A DNA stretch of 64,000 nt from an uncultured Pelagibacteraceae bacterium (GCA_902522325.1 CABYVA010000003.1:1-64000); one strand, 5' to 3'; counted from the stretch's first letter, positions 39,985-53,196 are shown. Notes: generated from the sequence alone by a model not told the origin. A program made the numbers and translations.

Positions 39985-40857
39985 TTATTTAAGTTTATCA
40001 ATACTTGATATGCTTAATAGTGAATTGCTTAATTCATCTAAACTTTCTCGTTTTGAAACTGTAAAAACAGAGGCTATTAATACAAAAATTAGCATAACGG
40101 GTATAAGCATAATAAGTGTAATATTTTGGTGAATTAAAAACATATAGACTGCTAAAAATAATATAGATCTAATTAAAACATTCATTTTAAAAACGCTAAT
40201 AATAGAAAGTGAATGAATAATTAAATTTTTAAAAGTCATCTTAGAAGGGCCAAAATATCTATTCCCCCTTTCTGACGGCACTCCTAACTTACGTTTGGCA
40301 ACTTTTGCAAGTGCCCCTGAAAAACTACTCCAAGTAGCTTTTTCATTAATCATTTTTTCAACGGTTAATTTGGGTAAACAACTATAATTTCCATATTTGA
40401 TAATTTCTCCTGTAAAAGTGTAAGTAATTATTTTATGTACTAAATAACAAAATTTAAAAAAAAATCCTTCTGATCTTTTAATTCTTTCTCCAACAATTGG
40501 TTTATCAGGATGATAGTTTAAATTATCTATAAGTTGCTTAATTTCTTCGGGTCTGTCCTCCCCGTCTCCATCCATTAGGATAACATAATCAAATTCCTCT
40601 TTTTCAAAAATATATTTTAAGCCAGCAGCATTACATCTCGCATGTCCTTGATTTTCCTTCATATTAATAATTTGTATAGATTTTAGATTGTCTAAATTTA
40701 ATAATTTTTCTGATCTATTTTCTGTAGAAGCATCATTTACAATGATGACAGAAAATTCATGTGACAAAGTTGAAATTTCAGAATTAATATTTTCTAAAAG
40801 TTTAAAAACTGATTCCCAGTCGTTATAAACAGGAATTAATATTTTAATTTTTTTCAT
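39985..40857 (-). CDS. Family 2 glycosyltransferase (polyprenyl-phosphate sugar transferase-like)
   Basis: ILIPVYNDWESV, IIVNDASTE, YVILMDGDGEDRPEEI, C-terminal TM segments. Confidence 0.88.
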   Translation of the reverse strand: MKKIKILIPVYNDWESVFKLLENINSEISTLSHEFSVIIVNDASTENRSEKLLNLDNLKSIQIINMKENQGHARCNAAGLKYIFEKEEFDYVILMDGDGEDRPEEIKQLIDNLNYHPDKPIVGERIKRSEGFFFKFCYLVHKIITYTFTGEIIKYGNYSCLPKLTVEKMINEKATWSSFSGALAKVAKRKLGVPSERGNRYFGPSKMTFKNLIIHSLSIISVFKMNVLIRSILFLAVYMFLIHQNITLIMLIPVMLIFVLIASVFTVSKRESLDELSNSLLSISSIDKLK

Positions 40858-41339
40858 TAATTGATCACTTTGTCTTTGGCTTTTTTATATTCCTCTTCAG
40901 TCAAATCCCCAGCGTCATACAATTCCTTCAAAGTTTTAAGTTGTTCTGCAATATTTTCTTGAGAAACTGATGTGGTAGTTGCTGGCTTGTCTTTTATATT
41001 TGCCTCAAGTTTTTCAGCACCTTTACATTTTTTCTTTTTCATTATTTTGATTAAATGATGTTTTCTATCATTGGCTGCTAGTATGGCCTCATCAGCGTTA
41101 TGTAACGATTGAGCCCATGCTGGCCAAAATAAAATTACTCTTGCATAATTTCCCCCTGAGTCTTTTGAAAATACAGCCTCCTCTTTTATCTTTTGAACTT
41201 CTGCTATTTCTGTTTTTAGTTCTTCACAATTTAATTTATCATCATTAGGCTGAACAATTTCTACAACTGTAGGTTTGGCGCACGAATTAAGTATTAAAAT
41301 AACTACACTTAATATAAAAATATTTAATAATTTTTTCAT
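40857..41339 (-). CDS. Lipoprotein with C-terminal SHOCT-like motif
   Basis: Lipobox LILNSCAKP; C-terminal LKELYDAGDLTEEEYKKAKDKVI. Confidence 0.75.
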   Translation of the reverse strand: MKKLLNIFILSVVILILNSCAKPTVVEIVQPNDDKLNCEELKTEIAEVQKIKEEAVFSKDSGGNYARVILFWPAWAQSLHNADEAILAANDRKHHLIKIMKKKKCKGAEKLEANIKDKPATTTSVSQENIAEQLKTLKELYDAGDLTEEEYKKAKDKVIN

Positions 41340-42661
41340 TTATTCCCAAAACAAATATTATCTACACAAATGAATTTATTATAACTATTTAATTTTTCAC
41401 TATTAATTTTTCCTTCCCATGTAGGTCTGGATTTTAAATGGTAAGAAAGATTACCAGCTTCCCACTCATTTCCTAATACTACGTTAATAGGTTCGTCAAA
41501 ATCTTGGCTCCACTGTTTCTGGACCTTTTCAGCTATCTGCTTTCCTAGATAATCAGTTCTTTTATCGGTTTCAGTAATTGATACATATGCGTATGCAAAT
41601 GGTGAAAAAATAAAAAGAATTATAAATATAGTAAAAAAGTTTTTTAATTTTTTTAAATTCATTTGAGATTGAAAAATATAAACCACAAAAACACCAAAAA
41701 ATAAATAGAAAGGTGTCATCCACATTGTTCTAATTTTAACACCCATGATCATTGAAGTTAAAAATACTAAAGCTAAAGGAATAATATTTATTGAAAATAA
41801 AAATAATAATTTACTATCTTTTAAGTTAAATTTAGGTTTAAATTTTCTAATCACAAATAAAAACATCAAAAAGAAAGGTATTAGTATTATTATTTGTTTT
41901 GCTAAAAAAATAATTGGATGAATTATATGATCTATAAAATTTTGATCACCCGTTCCTGTTCTATCAAGACCATAGATGATCGTTATAAAATCATTTTTAG
42001 TAAGCCAAATTAAATGAGGTAATAAAATTATAAAAAAAGTAACGAGAGACGATAAACATTTAAAATCAATTTTCTTTTTATAAATCATATAAAGTAAAAA
42101 AATATCCATAGCTAAACCTAAATAGACAAATAAATATTTTGATAAAAAACTAAATCCAGAAAATAGACCAACTAATAACCAGTCATTAATTTTATTATCT
42201 TTAAATCCTTTCCATAAATATAAAACCGTAAGTGACCAAAAAAGCATCAAACATACATTTACATTGAATTCAGGAGAGGTAAAATTATAAAAGAAAATAC
42301 CCTCTAATAATAAAACTGATACTAAACAAAAAATTTTATTATCAAAAAAATATTCTGCAAATTTAAAAATAATAAAAAAAGAAGCAATTACACAAGCTTG
42401 GCTTAATAAATAATAAGCCCAATCGTTTGAGCCAAATATTTGATAAAAAATCTCTACTAAGAATGCACTCATTGGAGGATGCTTGCTAAAACCCCAATCT
42501 AAATTGCTTCCCCATGCTAAAGCTTCGATGGTATCTAATGGTAAATTATTATTTGTGAATGTTGGAATCGCTGTCCAAATAATTAAGTGCAATAATAGAA
42601 AAATATAAAATAATTTTAATGTATTTTTTTTATTTATGGCCATTTTACTTAATTTATACAA
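41336..42661 (-). CDS. ArnT-like glycosyltransferase (GT39/PMT family)
   Basis: SNLDWGFSKHPPMSAFLVEIFYQIFGSNDWAYYLLS and many TM segments. Confidence 0.85.
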   Translation of the reverse strand: MYKLSKMAINKKNTLKLFYIFLLLHLIIWTAIPTFTNNNLPLDTIEALAWGSNLDWGFSKHPPMSAFLVEIFYQIFGSNDWAYYLLSQACVIASFFIIFKFAEYFFDNKIFCLVSVLLLEGIFFYNFTSPEFNVNVCLMLFWSLTVLYLWKGFKDNKINDWLLVGLFSGFSFLSKYLFVYLGLAMDIFLLYMIYKKKIDFKCLSSLVTFFIILLPHLIWLTKNDFITIIYGLDRTGTGDQNFIDHIIHPIIFLAKQIIILIPFFLMFLFVIRKFKPKFNLKDSKLLFLFSINIIPLALVFLTSMIMGVKIRTMWMTPFYLFFGVFVVYIFQSQMNLKKLKNFFTIFIILFIFSPFAYAYVSITETDKRTDYLGKQIAEKVQKQWSQDFDEPINVVLGNEWEAGNLSYHLKSRPTWEGKINSEKLNSYNKFICVDNICFGNK

Positions 42662-42672
42662 TTAATGGTTTC

Positions 42673-42700
42673 TTGACAGCTATTTATTCATGAATATATT
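42673..42700 (+). promoter_or_regulatory. Sigma70-type promoter upstream of dksA
   Basis: TTGACA - 16 bp - TATATT, 16 bp upstream of ATG; overlapping perfect palindromes ATTCATGAAT (42687-42696) and TGAATATATTCA (42691-42702). Confidence 0.65.
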
Positions 42701-42716
42701 CAGCCACGTTTAAAAC

Positions 42717-43139
42717 TTGACTATGGTTAAAATCTCAAAAACCTACACACCTAAAGAAACCGAAAAGTATATGTGTGAAAAGCATAAAGCATTTTTTAAA
42801 AAAAAGCTTACAGAATGGAAATCTGATATCATCAAATCTAATAATGAAGCTCTGTATAATGGTTCTATGGACGATAATAGTGTATCAGCTGATATCGTAG
42901 ATCAAGCTAGCTCTTACACAGATAAAAATGTAGAAATGAAAGCTATTAATAGACAGATAAAACTTATTTCAAAAATTGATCAGGCCTTAAAAAAAATACA
43001 AGATGGTACATATGGTTTTTGTGAAGAAACGGGTGAACCAATTGGTATCAAACGATTAATGGCTAGACCAGTTGCTGCTCTTTCAATTGCTGCACAAGAA
43101 AAACACGAAAAAGAAGAAAAAGTGTACGCTGATAGTTAA
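42717..43139 (+). CDS. dksA: DksA-type RNA polymerase-binding transcription factor
   Basis: DNSVSADIVDQASSYTDKN, ALKKIQDGTYGFCEETGEPIGIKRLMARPVAALSI. Confidence 0.92.
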   Translation: MTMVKISKTYTPKETEKYMCEKHKAFFKKKLTEWKSDIIKSNNEALYNGSMDDNSVSADIVDQASSYTDKNVEMKAINRQIKLISKIDQALKKIQDGTYGFCEETGEPIGIKRLMARPVAALSIAAQEKHEKEEKVYADS

Positions 43140-43148
43140 TAATTAATT

Positions 43149-43523
43149 TTATTTTTTTTCTTTAAAAATTAAACAAACGCCGTTGTTACAATACCTTTTG
43201 CCCGTTGGTTCTGGTCCATCGTCAAAAATATGTCCATGATGACCACCACAATTTTTACAATGATATTCTGTTCTTGCATAACCTAACAAATAATCCGTTT
43301 TTGTCTCAAATGCATTTGGAAGCGATTTAAAAAAAGATGGCCAGCCTGATCCGCTTTCATATTTGGTATTTGAGTCGAATAATTTTACATCACATCCTAT
43401 ACAATGGTAACTTCCTTCTCTTTTTTCATTATTTAAATTACTTGAACCAGGAGGCTCAGTGCCTTCTTCTAACAATACTAATTTTTGTTCAGCTGTTAAT
43501 TTCAATTTATCAATTTTAGGCAT
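43149..43523 (-). CDS. msrB: Peptide-methionine (R)-S-oxide reductase
   Basis: EGSYHCIGCDVKLFDSNTKYESGSGWPSFF, CKNCGGHHGHIFDDGPEPTGKRYCNNGVCLIF. Confidence 0.95.
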   Translation of the reverse strand: MPKIDKLKLTAEQKLVLLEEGTEPPGSSNLNNEKREGSYHCIGCDVKLFDSNTKYESGSGWPSFFKSLPNAFETKTDYLLGYARTEYHCKNCGGHHGHIFDDGPEPTGKRYCNNGVCLIFKEKK

Positions 43524-44412
43524 TTTTAATTTTTTTATTAGCTAAGAATAGACCAATTATTACAAAAATAGATCCTATAAAATGATATGCTTGGAATTCT
43601 TCCTTGAAAAAAAATATAGCCATAACTGCACTAAACAAGGGTATTAACATAAGAAAAATTCCAGCTCTATTTGGTCCTATAATTGATACTGCTCCAGTCC
43701 AGCAGTAATAAGATCCAATACTTGGAAATAGAGCCAAATATATCAAACAATATAAAAAGTTTTTATTTACATTTATAATATCACTTTGCGAATATTCATA
43801 TAAAAATTGAGGAAATAAAAATATTAATCCACATGAACAAAGAATATGGACCAAAGATAATAATGATATTTTTAATTTTAATTTTTTTAAAAAAGCAGAA
43901 TAAATCCCCCAGCAGAACACTGCGCATATCATCCAAATATCTCCAATATTAAAGCTAAGAGTCAATAAAATATTTAAATCCAATCTAGTGATAATTGCAA
44001 AAACTCCGATTACAGAGATTATAAGACCAGCTAGCTGATAAGAGTTTGTATTTTCGATCTTAAATAAAAAGCAAAAAAGAATTATTGCTGCTGGTATTGC
44101 TGTATTAAACAGTGATGCGTTAATTACCTGCGTATAATTTAAAGAAATATAAACAAAAGAGTTAAAAAGACCGACGCTTGTTAAACCAAGAAGAAGTAAC
44201 AAAGAAAAACTATTAAATATATTTTTTTTATTATTTAAAATTTCTTTGTAGGTAAATGGTAATAAAATAAACCAAACAGTTAACCATCTAAAAAATACTA
44301 ATGAAAAAGGTGGTATATTTTCAAAAAAAGCAAATTTACCAACAATAAAATTTCCAGCCCAAAATATTGAAGCCAAAACTAACATTAAATATGCTTTAAT
44401 GTTTTTATTCAC
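43516..44412 (-). CDS. EamA/DMT-superfamily permease
   Basis: IFWAGNFIVGKFAFFENIPPFSLVFFRW and 10-TM layout. Confidence 0.87.
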   Translation of the reverse strand: MNKNIKAYLMLVLASIFWAGNFIVGKFAFFENIPPFSLVFFRWLTVWFILLPFTYKEILNNKKNIFNSFSLLLLLGLTSVGLFNSFVYISLNYTQVINASLFNTAIPAAIILFCFLFKIENTNSYQLAGLIISVIGVFAIITRLDLNILLTLSFNIGDIWMICAVFCWGIYSAFLKKLKLKISLLSLVHILCSCGLIFLFPQFLYEYSQSDIINVNKNFLYCLIYLALFPSIGSYYCWTGAVSIIGPNRAGIFLMLIPLFSAVMAIFFFKEEFQAYHFIGSIFVIIGLFLANKKIKNA

Positions 44413-45665
44413 TAAGCAAACCTTAAGGAGCTATATGGTTCTAATTCTAAATTTGTATTTTCGCCTGATATCATCTTTGAAACAATCTTTCCTGATATTG
44501 CTCCTAGCGTCCATCCTAAATGATGATGTCCGAACGAGTAATAAACGTTTTTATAATTTTTGGAAGGTCCTATGACTGGTAGATAGTCAGGTAGCGTAGG
44601 TCTGAAACCTAACCATTCGTCTTCATGTTCCGGTAATCCATCTAACAAATATTTGGCATTATTTACCAAATTTTTTATTCTTCCTTTGCTTAATGGATTT
44701 TCTAAGCCACCAAATTCTACTGTACCTACTACCCTTAATCCTTGTTCCATTGGGGTCATTCCAAAACCTCTATTTTGAAATACTACAGGGCGTGAAATTA
44801 AATTATCGCAACCTTTAAAATGAATATGATAACCACGCTCTGTATCTAGTGGAATCTTTTCATCTAACTTATCAGTTAATTTTTTTGAAAAAGCTCCACA
44901 AGCAATAACTAACTTATCAAATATAAATCTTTGAGCCTCAGAAATTACTACGGGGTTTTCACCATCAAAATTTAAATCCTGAATATTTAATTTTAAAAAT
45001 TTTCCATCTTTTTTTATAAAATTTTCAAATAATTTTAACCAAATTTTCCCAGGATTTCTAGCATGTCTGGCCTTCTTATAAAAAACTCCAGCGTGATAAA
45101 TATTTTTAATATTTGGTTCTAAATCATGAATTTCTTTTTTATTGAGAATTTGTTGCTCTGCTCCTACTTCTTCTCTAGCTTTAATTTCTAATTCTCTGCT
45201 TTTAAGATTTTGATCATTCCAAATATACATAATACCTTTATTTTCTACTAATCCGGATAAATCAATTTCTTCAAACAATTCATCATATGCTGGTATTGCT
45301 AGGTCTAATATTTGATGCATGTACTTTGCTGTATGCATCATTTTTTTTTTAGTACAATTATTTATAAATTTTAAAAACCATGGAATCATTTTTGGAACGT
45401 AATTCCATTTTAAAGCTAATGGACCAGTAGAACTTAAAAGCATAGCTGGAACATCCGTTAAAATATCTGGTCTGTTTAAAGGTATAGAAGCATAAGGCGA
45501 AAAATGACCTGCATTTCCATAGGAAGCAGCTGCGCTTCCCGGTGTTTCTTTGTCAAATAAAGTTACTTCGTGGCCTTTTTTTTGCAAAAATAACGCATTA
45601 CAAACACCTTGAATTCCTGCTCCAATAATTCCTATTTTTAATTTTTTTTTTTTGTCCGACCTCAT
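44412..45665 (-). CDS. D-amino-acid dehydrogenase-like FAD oxidoreductase
   Basis: IGIIGAGIQGVCNALFLQKKGHEVTLFD, GNAGHFSPYASIPLN, GFRPTLPDYLPVIGPS, SFGHHHLGWTLGAISG. Confidence 0.9.
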   Translation of the reverse strand: MRSDKKKKLKIGIIGAGIQGVCNALFLQKKGHEVTLFDKETPGSAAASYGNAGHFSPYASIPLNRPDILTDVPAMLLSSTGPLALKWNYVPKMIPWFLKFINNCTKKKMMHTAKYMHQILDLAIPAYDELFEEIDLSGLVENKGIMYIWNDQNLKSRELEIKAREEVGAEQQILNKKEIHDLEPNIKNIYHAGVFYKKARHARNPGKIWLKLFENFIKKDGKFLKLNIQDLNFDGENPVVISEAQRFIFDKLVIACGAFSKKLTDKLDEKIPLDTERGYHIHFKGCDNLISRPVVFQNRGFGMTPMEQGLRVVGTVEFGGLENPLSKGRIKNLVNNAKYLLDGLPEHEDEWLGFRPTLPDYLPVIGPSKNYKNVYYSFGHHHLGWTLGAISGKIVSKMISGENTNLELEPYSSLRFA

Positions 45666-45696
45666 AATAACTAGTTCAATTTAAAATTGTAATGAA

Positions 45697-45999
45697 TTAC
45701 TTTTTAGAAATAATTTTTTTTCTAGTTTTTTTAATACTGGTTTCAATTAATGCAATTAAATCTTCATCTAAATTTATTTGTTCGTTTTTTTTTTCTAGTA
45801 AAATAGATGCATGTTCAAGTGTATTTTTTCCAGTTTTTTCTTTAACTAGTGTATTTGATTGATAAGACAATGCGGCATGATATATATTTCCTGTTTCAGC
45901 AATTGTATAAGTTGGACCTAAAAAAGAGCTGTATTGTGCACAGCTATTTAAAAAGACACCCGTAGCTATAAAAAAAATTATCTTTCTCATTTCCCTCAT
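45697..45999 (-). CDS. Small lipoprotein of unknown function
   Basis: Lipobox VFLNSCAQ. Confidence 0.6.
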   Translation of the reverse strand: MREMRKIIFFIATGVFLNSCAQYSSFLGPTYTIAETGNIYHAALSYQSNTLVKEKTGKNTLEHASILLEKKNEQINLDEDLIALIETSIKKTRKKIISKK

Positions 46000-46101
46000 G
46001 AAAATTAAAACATTTTAAAAGCTAAATAACAAATAAAAAAACTCCTAAGACTTGTTTTAATATCCGTTTTGAGCCTTTTTTAGTAAAAAAACTAATTAAA
46101 A

Positions 46102-47226
46102 TTAGGAAACTGTTTGTCTTGAGTGTATTTTGGCACTCATAACTATGCTTAAACCAATCATTGTTGCTAGCATTGAAGATCCCCCATATGACATTATTGG
46201 CAAAGGAGATCCTACTATAGGAAGTAAGCCTAAAACCATGCTCATGTTAATTGTGACATAAACAAAAATTGCAGAGCCAAATCCAAAACAAAATAATTTT
46301 CCAAAAAAACTTCTAGTATCAGAACCAATTTTTATAATTCTAAAAATCATAATTGCATAAATTAATAAAAGAAATGTTGAACCAATAAATCCATGCTCCT
46401 CTGAAAAAAGTGTAAATATAAAATCAGTGTGTTTTTCAGGTAAAAATTCTAAATAACTTTGAGTTCCTTTTAGAAATCCTTTTCCAGTAAAACCTCCAGA
46501 TCCTACGGCAATTTTTGATTGAATAATTTGATATCCTGCCCCCAAAGGATCTTTATCAGGATCAAAAAAAGTTAAAATTCTTAGTTTTTGATAAGGTTTT
46601 AAAAAAGAAATTATAAATGGAGTTGAAATTAGAAAAGTTAAAAAAGTATAAATAAAATATTTTATATTTATTCCTGCTAACCACATAACAATGATTCCGC
46701 TTAAAGCAATTAGTATTGATGTGCCTAAATCAGGCTGACTTACTACTAGCAGTATTGGTAGTACCAATATTGTAATTGGTATTACCAAATTTTTAATTTG
46801 ATTTACGTTATTAATTTGAAGTCGATGATAAAGTTTTGCATAACAAATTATTATTGCAATTTTCATTAATTCTGATGGTTGTAAATTAATGAAATACAAA
46901 TTTAACCATCTTTTTGAACCTGATGATGTAACTCCATAAAACGATGTCCATATTAAAAGTCCCAAAACCACTATGTAAAATAAATATCCTATTGCATGCC
47001 AAAATCTAATACTTAAAAATGAGAAAAAAAACATCATTATAAAAAAAATTAGAAATCGTAAAATATGGCTTTTGCTATGGTATAAAAGTTCTCCTCCATC
47101 AGTAGAATACATTGAGAAACTACTTATTATTCCTAATATAATAATACAAAATAATAAAACTAAATCGAATGATCTTAACTTTTGAAAGAAAGTATATTGA
47201 TCTGAATATGAAACTTGTTGATACAT
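46102..47226 (-). CDS. rodA: Rod shape-determining protein RodA (SEDS family)
   Basis: SGSKRWLNLYFINLQPSELMKIAIII, SQPDLGTSILIALSG, GLLPIVGSPLPIMSYGGSSMLATMIGL. Confidence 0.95.
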   Translation of the reverse strand: MYQQVSYSDQYTFFQKLRSFDLVLLFCIIILGIISSFSMYSTDGGELLYHSKSHILRFLIFFIMMFFFSFLSIRFWHAIGYLFYIVVLGLLIWTSFYGVTSSGSKRWLNLYFINLQPSELMKIAIIICYAKLYHRLQINNVNQIKNLVIPITILVLPILLVVSQPDLGTSILIALSGIIVMWLAGINIKYFIYTFLTFLISTPFIISFLKPYQKLRILTFFDPDKDPLGAGYQIIQSKIAVGSGGFTGKGFLKGTQSYLEFLPEKHTDFIFTLFSEEHGFIGSTFLLLIYAIMIFRIIKIGSDTRSFFGKLFCFGFGSAIFVYVTINMSMVLGLLPIVGSPLPIMSYGGSSMLATMIGLSIVMSAKIHSRQTVS

Positions 47227-49209
47227 TTATGTTGCTAAAGAAAAATTTTTAGATCTCGCTTTTTCTCTTTCCTCATGTCTATCTATAATTAGTTTAAATA
47301 ATTTTTTTGCCATAGGTGCTGCTGTTGTGCTTCCTGATCCTCCATGCTCAATAAGTATGCTTAATGCATATCTTGGATTTTCATAAGGACCAAAAGCTAC
47401 ATATAAAGCATGGTCTCGTTCCTCGTATGGAACGTCTTTTGCTTTTAACTCTAATTCTCTGTGTCTCTCAGTTATTTTTTTTACCTGTGCTGTTCCTGTT
47501 TTTCCTGCAAACTGATACTTTTTATCTTTAAGTCTTGAACCAAAAGAAGTTCCCATCACCTCGTTAGTTGAGCCCCACATTGCTTCTAAAACAAATTTGA
47601 TATTTTCAGGATTTCGAAACAAAGTTTGATACTCTTTATCTTTAATATTAAAAAACTCCTTAACTTCTTTTCTGATAGGATTTATTTCTTCTTTTGCTGT
47701 TAAAGCACTTTGTTTCATTTTAAATTTTATTTTTTCTAAACTATCTTGGTTTTTTTCAACTGTTATTCTTGGATAAATTTTAAATCCTCCATTAGCTAAT
47801 TGTGCAGTCATTAAACATAATTGTAGTGGTGTAGTCTGAATATAGCCTTGGCCAATACCAGTGATTATTGTTTCACCTAAAACCCATCCTTGTCCAAGCT
47901 GTTGTTTTTTCCAAGTTGTGCTTGGAATTAGTCCTTTTTTTTCATTGCCTATAGTTCCTTTCAAAACTGTGTTACCTAAACCAAATTTTTTTGCTGTTAA
48001 ACTTAAACGGTCAACACCAAGTTTTCTGGCAGTTTCATAAAAATATGTGTCGCAAGATTGTTTAATGGCGTTTCTTAAATCCATATATCCGTGCCCTTTT
48101 TTTTTCCAACAATGGTATGTTTGTCCGTACATTTCCATTTTCCCTGTGCACAGCACTGTATTTTTAGGTGAGATTATGTCGTTCTCCAGAGCTGATAGAG
48201 CTACGATTGGTTTTATTGTTGAACCAGGAGAATATAAACCATAAACAGTTTTGTTTACGAGAGGCTTAAGAGGGTTACTTTTTATCAAATTCCAATCTTG
48301 TTGAGATATCCCATATAAAAATAAGTTAGGATTAAATGATGGCGAAGACTGCATTGCAATTATGTCTCCAGTATAAATATCCATTACACTAATAGATCCT
48401 GCTTTATCCCCTAATAATTCACCAGCTAATTTTTGAACCTCTAAATCTAGAGTTAATTTTATGTCCTGTCCTTTTGTACCTTCCTCAAAATCTAACTGAT
48501 TAATACGTTTTCCATAAGCATTAACTTCATATCTTTGAACACCATTTGTTCCTATCAAATAATTTTCAAAAGTTTTTTCTAGACCAATTTTTCCAACTCT
48601 CAAACCCGCAACATGGTTTTGTTTTATTGTTTCGTTTCGAATTAAATCATTTTCGCTTGCTTCTCCAACGTAGCCTAGCACATGTGTAAAAGTTTCATTA
48701 TATGGATAATTTCTAGCAACTGATAATACTGGTTTTGCGCCTATTAAATCATGTAAATAAAAATTTATTTTAGAAAATTCATCCCAAGTTAAATTTTCTG
48801 AAATAACCAATGTTTCCCAAGGTTTTTGGGAATTTTTTTTTTTCATTATTTTAGCGAATTGTTTATCGCTTAATTTTAAAATTTCTCTAAGCCTATTCAT
48901 CAAAGCTTTGAAATTATCAACATCTTCAGGAACTACGTGCAATTGATAAACTTTCAAATTTCCTGCAATTACATTTCCAAAATAATCTAGAAATTGCCCT
49001 CTGATAGGTGGCAATCTCCATTCTCGTAAACGATTTTTATCTGATAAAGTTAAATATTTTTTATTTTCATTTATTTGTAGCGAAAAAAGTCTTGCAACTA
49101 TCCCCGTAAATATTATGCCTTTGGCTAAAGACAAAATAAATACTCTTCTGTTCAAAGTACTTAATTTTCTAACGAATGTATCACCACCACTAAACATTTG
49201 ATTTACCAA
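47227..49209 (-). CDS. mrdA: Penicillin-binding protein 2
   Basis: LPPIRGQFLDYFGNVIA, YSPGSTIKP (SxxK), AGKTGTAQV (KTG). Confidence 0.95.
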   Translation of the reverse strand: MVNQMFSGGDTFVRKLSTLNRRVFILSLAKGIIFTGIVARLFSLQINENKKYLTLSDKNRLREWRLPPIRGQFLDYFGNVIAGNLKVYQLHVVPEDVDNFKALMNRLREILKLSDKQFAKIMKKKNSQKPWETLVISENLTWDEFSKINFYLHDLIGAKPVLSVARNYPYNETFTHVLGYVGEASENDLIRNETIKQNHVAGLRVGKIGLEKTFENYLIGTNGVQRYEVNAYGKRINQLDFEEGTKGQDIKLTLDLEVQKLAGELLGDKAGSISVMDIYTGDIIAMQSSPSFNPNLFLYGISQQDWNLIKSNPLKPLVNKTVYGLYSPGSTIKPIVALSALENDIISPKNTVLCTGKMEMYGQTYHCWKKKGHGYMDLRNAIKQSCDTYFYETARKLGVDRLSLTAKKFGLGNTVLKGTIGNEKKGLIPSTTWKKQQLGQGWVLGETIITGIGQGYIQTTPLQLCLMTAQLANGGFKIYPRITVEKNQDSLEKIKFKMKQSALTAKEEINPIRKEVKEFFNIKDKEYQTLFRNPENIKFVLEAMWGSTNEVMGTSFGSRLKDKKYQFAGKTGTAQVKKITERHRELELKAKDVPYEERDHALYVAFGPYENPRYALSILIEHGGSGSTTAAPMAKKLFKLIIDRHEEREKARSKNFSLAT

Positions 49210-49708
49210 AGACTAACTTTAAATATATTTCAAAAATATTTGCAAAAATAACATAAAATAAAAATGTAAATAATAAATTTACTAAAATATCGTTGTAATC
49301 TAGGTTTATTGAAAAAAATAAAACCAAAGATGAATACATAATTGATTTTACTACTAAGATTGTCACTAAAAAAAATAACCAATCCTTTATTAAACTTGGA
49401 CGTAAAGTAATGTTTCTTAAATAACCAGCAAAACCACAAATAATTAAGTAACAAAAACTGCTTATGCCTATAGGAAGTCCTACTACTACATCATTAATTA
49501 GCCCTGATAAAAAAATTAAACCATATCCCAAACTTTCACTTTTTTTTAAGCTCCAGAAAAAAATTAAAATAAAAGGAAAATCAAAAGAAAAATATTTAAG
49601 GTCTAAATAATTAAAATCAAATTCATTTAAAACAGATATAAAAAGCACAATAATAGGTGCATTAACTAGCAATTTTTGAAGTATGTTAGCCTTTGAAAAT
49701 TTAATCAT
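49190..49708 (-). CDS. mreD: Rod shape-determining protein MreD
   Basis: Small multi-TM protein between mreC and mrdA; GLINDVVVGLPIGISSFCYLI. Confidence 0.88.
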   Translation of the reverse strand: MIKFSKANILQKLLVNAPIIVLFISVLNEFDFNYLDLKYFSFDFPFILIFFWSLKKSESLGYGLIFLSGLINDVVVGLPIGISSFCYLIICGFAGYLRNITLRPSLIKDWLFFLVTILVVKSIMYSSLVLFFSINLDYNDILVNLLFTFLFYVIFANIFEIYLKLVFGKSNV

Positions 49709-50558
49709 TACCTAATTCTTTCTTAAAAGATATTATTTTTACAAATCTTAATTGAGCAAAATCAGAAAAAAATTCAACTGTTTTTAAATTATTTTCATTT
49801 TCTGATTTAATTTTTCCTACTGGTATTCCTGATTTAAAAACTCCTCCAGAGCCAGAAGTGTAAATTAAATTATCTTCTACAATTTGATAATCATCTTTTA
49901 AATATTGTAAAATTCCATTATCTTGCCCTGTGCCTGAAAGAATTGATTGGTAGTCACCTGGTTCAATAGTTATTGGAATTTTACTATTCAAATCTGATAA
50001 AAGCAAAACTCTAGATGTTAAATAATTAACTTCAACAACTTTGCCAACTAAAAATGTTTCGTCAAGAGCAGCCATACCAAGCTTAACATTGTTTTTACTG
50101 CCTTTGTTTATTATTATTGATCTAAGAAAAGGACTTTTTTTATCTATTAATATTTTTGCAACAATCTCGTTTGTGTCAATTAGATAGTCATCTACAATTT
50201 TTTTTAATCTTTTATTTTCTGCGATAATGTATTTGTTTGCAATTTTTTCTGATTTAATTTTTTTTAATTCTGATTTAGTTTCTAAATAATCATCATATAG
50301 GAAAAAATGATTTTTAACTGTTTGATAAGATTTTATTATATAATTTTCAGGTGTGGAAACTATAAATGATGAACGGTAAACAACTTCTCTAATACCAGCT
50401 CTTAAATAATCGATCCCAGCAAAATTTAATTTTGCTAAAGATAAAAGTATTAATGAAAAAAAAATTAAAACAATTAATGAAAAACGTTGTTGAGTACCTT
50501 TTTTTAAAAAGGCGGAACGAATAGCTATTATAAAATCGTCTCTACTACTCGTTTCCAT
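49701..50558 (-). CDS. mreC: Rod shape-determining protein MreC
   Basis: KGSKNNVKLGMAALDETFLVGKVVEVNYLTSRVLLLSDLNSKIPI; position after mreB. Confidence 0.92.
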   Translation of the reverse strand: METSSRDDFIIAIRSAFLKKGTQQRFSLIVLIFFSLILLSLAKLNFAGIDYLRAGIREVVYRSSFIVSTPENYIIKSYQTVKNHFFLYDDYLETKSELKKIKSEKIANKYIIAENKRLKKIVDDYLIDTNEIVAKILIDKKSPFLRSIIINKGSKNNVKLGMAALDETFLVGKVVEVNYLTSRVLLLSDLNSKIPITIEPGDYQSILSGTGQDNGILQYLKDDYQIVEDNLIYTSGSGGVFKSGIPVGKIKSENENNLKTVEFFSDFAQLRFVKIISFKKELGND

Positions 50559-50567
50559 AAATGATTA

Positions 50568-53196
<2,629 letters not shown>

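Noticed and set aside
46000-46101. Possible terminator or small RNA between rodA and the small lipoprotein gene
   Set aside because: No convincing stem with a T-tract could be drawn.
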